DNA of 5,469 nucleotides from Phycisphaerae bacterium. Its GTDB lineage: Bacteria; Planctomycetota; Phycisphaerae; Sedimentisphaerales; UBA12454. The stretch lies in contig JAQTQF010000131.1 in NCBI GenBank assembly GCA_028712345.1, forward strand, positions 1-5,469, written 5' to 3'. Positions within the stretch are counted from its first letter, which is position 1; each line of letters opens with the position of its first letter. Shown piece by piece: positions 4,239 through 5,469 of this stretch. The position numbers and the translations under genes are program-made. The notes under the pieces were generated by a model. The model worked only from the letters and a program-made list of their open reading frames with translations. It was not told where the DNA came from and searched no databases.

Positions 4239-5469
4239 TCAGGCTATTGTTCTTTCGACCTTGACTATTTCGTAAACTTCAAAAATGTCCTGCGTTTTAA
4301 TGTCGTCAAAACCGGCGATTTTTATGCCGCACTCAAATCCGTTACGGACCTGCTTGACATCGTCCTTAAAGTGCTTGAGAGATTCAATCTGACAGTTATC
4401 TTTGATGATAATGTTATTGCGGATAAGCCTGATTCTCGAATTCCTGTTGACTTCACCCTGTTCCACATAACAGCCGGCAATCGTCCCGACACCGGTAATC
4501 TTAAAGGTGTCTCTAACAGCGGCTCTGCCGATGCTCTTGAACTGCTCCTCAGGCTCGAGCATGCCGCTCATAGCCTTTTTGAGGTCCTCTGTTATTTTAT
4601 AAATAACACTGTACAATCTTATATCAACAGCTTTGGCGTCAGCCAGTTTAGCAGCCTTATCTTCGGGTACGACATTAAAGCCGATAATTATTGCTCCCGA
4701 TGCTTCAGCAAGAACAACATCCCCCTCGGTTATACCGCCTACCGCGGCGTGAAGAATTTTCACCTGTACCTCGTCAGTTCCAATATCCGTAAGGTACTTG
4801 GTCAATACATCGACCGACCCCTGAACATCGGCGCGAACTATAATATTAACTTCCTTAGCCTTGCCAGCTTCGAGCTGGCTGAAGAGATTTTCCATCGTTA
4901 CCGCTGAGCGTATACCCAAAGCAGCCATCCTGTCGCCTGATTTTTTCTCTTCGGCTGCGGCCTTGGCGCGGTTGATATCGCTCAGACAGTAAAATCTGTC
5001 GCCTGCCTGCGGTACGCAATTTAAGCCGGAAACTTCTACCGGCATCGCACTAATGGCAGAACTGATTGATTTGCCGAAACTGTCTCGAAGAGTCCTGACT
5101 CTTCCGTAACCGGTGCCGGCCAAAATTATATCGCCTTTCTTGATGTTGCCTTCCTTAATAAGTAGGGTGGCAACGGGACCTCTATTGGGGCTTATTCTCG
5201 CCTCGACAACCCAGCCTGTCGCCGGTATTGTGGAATCTGCCTTAAGCTCCAGAACCTCTGTTGCGTAATCAAGGTGTTCAAGAAGTTCATCGATACCTGT
5301 CCCCTTTGTGGCGCTTGTTTTTACCACATCGGTATTACCGCCCCATTCGGTCGGAACAAGCTCGTGTTCGGCAAGCTGTCCGTATATCCTGTTTATATCC
5401 ACGCCCGGAAGGTCAATCTTGTTTAGAGCAACGATAATATGAACGCCTGCGGCTTTTGCGTGATGAATC
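4239..5469 (-). CDS. infB: Translation initiation factor IF-2, C-terminal 409 residues (partial, runs off right edge)
   Basis: IF-2 is the GTPase that brings formyl-Met-tRNA to the 30S subunit and promotes 50S joining. The minus-strand frame is open from the right edge (first whole codon 5468-5466) to the TGA at 4241-4239. The visible part begins in the G domain: AKAAGVHIIVALNKID with the G4 NKID at about 5423-5412, then the G5 element TSATKGTGIDELLEHL. Domain II follows (beta barrel, with ISPNRGPVATLLIKEGNIKKGD and GYGRVRTLRDSFGKS), then domain III (ENLFSQLEAGKAKEVNIIVRADVQGSVDVL, AVGGITEGDVVLAEAS, AIIIGFNVVPEDKA). The C-terminal tRNA-binding barrel ends with SLKHFKDDVKQVRNGFECGI, FDDIKTQDIFEVYEIVKVER. 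The P-loop, switch regions and variable N-terminus lie beyond the window. A GTG at 5402 is an internal Val codon and not a start. It leads the cluster rbfA-HhH gene-hisG-yebC. Confidence 0.97.
   Translation of the reverse strand, partial: IHHAKAAGVHIIVALNKIDLPGVDINRIYGQLAEHELVPTEWGGNTDVVKTSATKGTGIDELLEHLDYATEVLELKADSTIPATGWVVEARISPNRGPVATLLIKEGNIKKGDIILAGTGYGRVRTLRDSFGKSISSAISAMPVEVSGLNCVPQAGDRFYCLSDINRAKAAAEEKKSGDRMAALGIRSAVTMENLFSQLEAGKAKEVNIIVRADVQGSVDVLTKYLTDIGTDEVQVKILHAAVGGITEGDVVLAEASGAIIIGFNVVPEDKAAKLADAKAVDIRLYSVIYKITEDLKKAMSGMLEPEEQFKSIGRAAVRDTFKITGVGTIAGCYVEQGEVNRNSRIRLIRNNIIIKDNCQIESLKHFKDDVKQVRNGFECGIKIAGFDDIKTQDIFEVYEIVKVERTIA

Noticed and set aside
4164..4907. Long plus-strand open frame (247 codons) opposite infB and the start of rbfA
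   Set aside because: It lies across two strongly conserved minus-strand genes, and its translation looks like an out-of-frame reading with no recognisable domain.
5400..5402. GTG as the start of a shortened IF-2
   Set aside because: The same frame continues upstream to the window edge with conserved G-domain sequence including NKID, so this is an internal Val codon.

Overview
This window carries six protein-coding genes, all read from the minus strand. Listed from high to low coordinates (their direction of transcription) they are: the C-terminal part of infB (translation initiation factor IF-2), rbfA (ribosome-binding factor A), an unnamed gene for a degenerate endonuclease III-like (HhH-GPD fold) protein, hisG (long-form ATP phosphoribosyltransferase), yebC (YebC/PmpR/TACO1 family), a secreted DUF3034-like outer-membrane beta-barrel protein, and the N-terminal third of metY (O-acetylhomoserine sulfhydrylase). 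Two of these are cut by the window edges: infB at the right and metY at the left. I see no tRNA, rRNA, CRISPR array, insertion sequence or phage gene.

Region 1535-5469 looks like one co-transcribed unit. The gaps are 7 nt (infB-rbfA), 1 nt (rbfA to the HhH gene), 9 nt (HhH gene to hisG) and 14 nt (hisG-yebC), and I see no internal promoter or terminator. It combines ribosome and translation factors (IF-2, RbfA, YebC) with the first enzyme of histidine biosynthesis and a probable pseudo-enzyme of the DNA-glycosylase fold. No other his gene is visible.

Region 1359-1534 is the most structured non-coding stretch. On the minus strand it holds an exact consensus sigma-70-type promoter (TTGACA, 17 nt, TATAAT) preceded by an A/T-rich tract like an UP element. 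A perfect 15-bp inverted repeat, centred near position 1413, covers the -10 box and the predicted transcription start. The palindrome is built of 9-bp units in a symmetric 9-bp-period layout. This looks like a strong, tightly controlled promoter for the outer-membrane protein gene. The cognate regulator is unknown.

The organism is a diderm (Gram-negative-type) bacterium, shown by an exported protein with a signal peptide and a beta-barrel C-terminus ending in Phe. Base composition is moderate. The IF-2 sequence and the lysine-rich tail of the HhH protein remind me of Planctomycetota (Phycisphaerae-like), but that is a weak inference. No wholly novel system is evident. The best candidates for follow-up are the promoter/operator and the catalytically dead HhH-GPD protein inside a translation operon.
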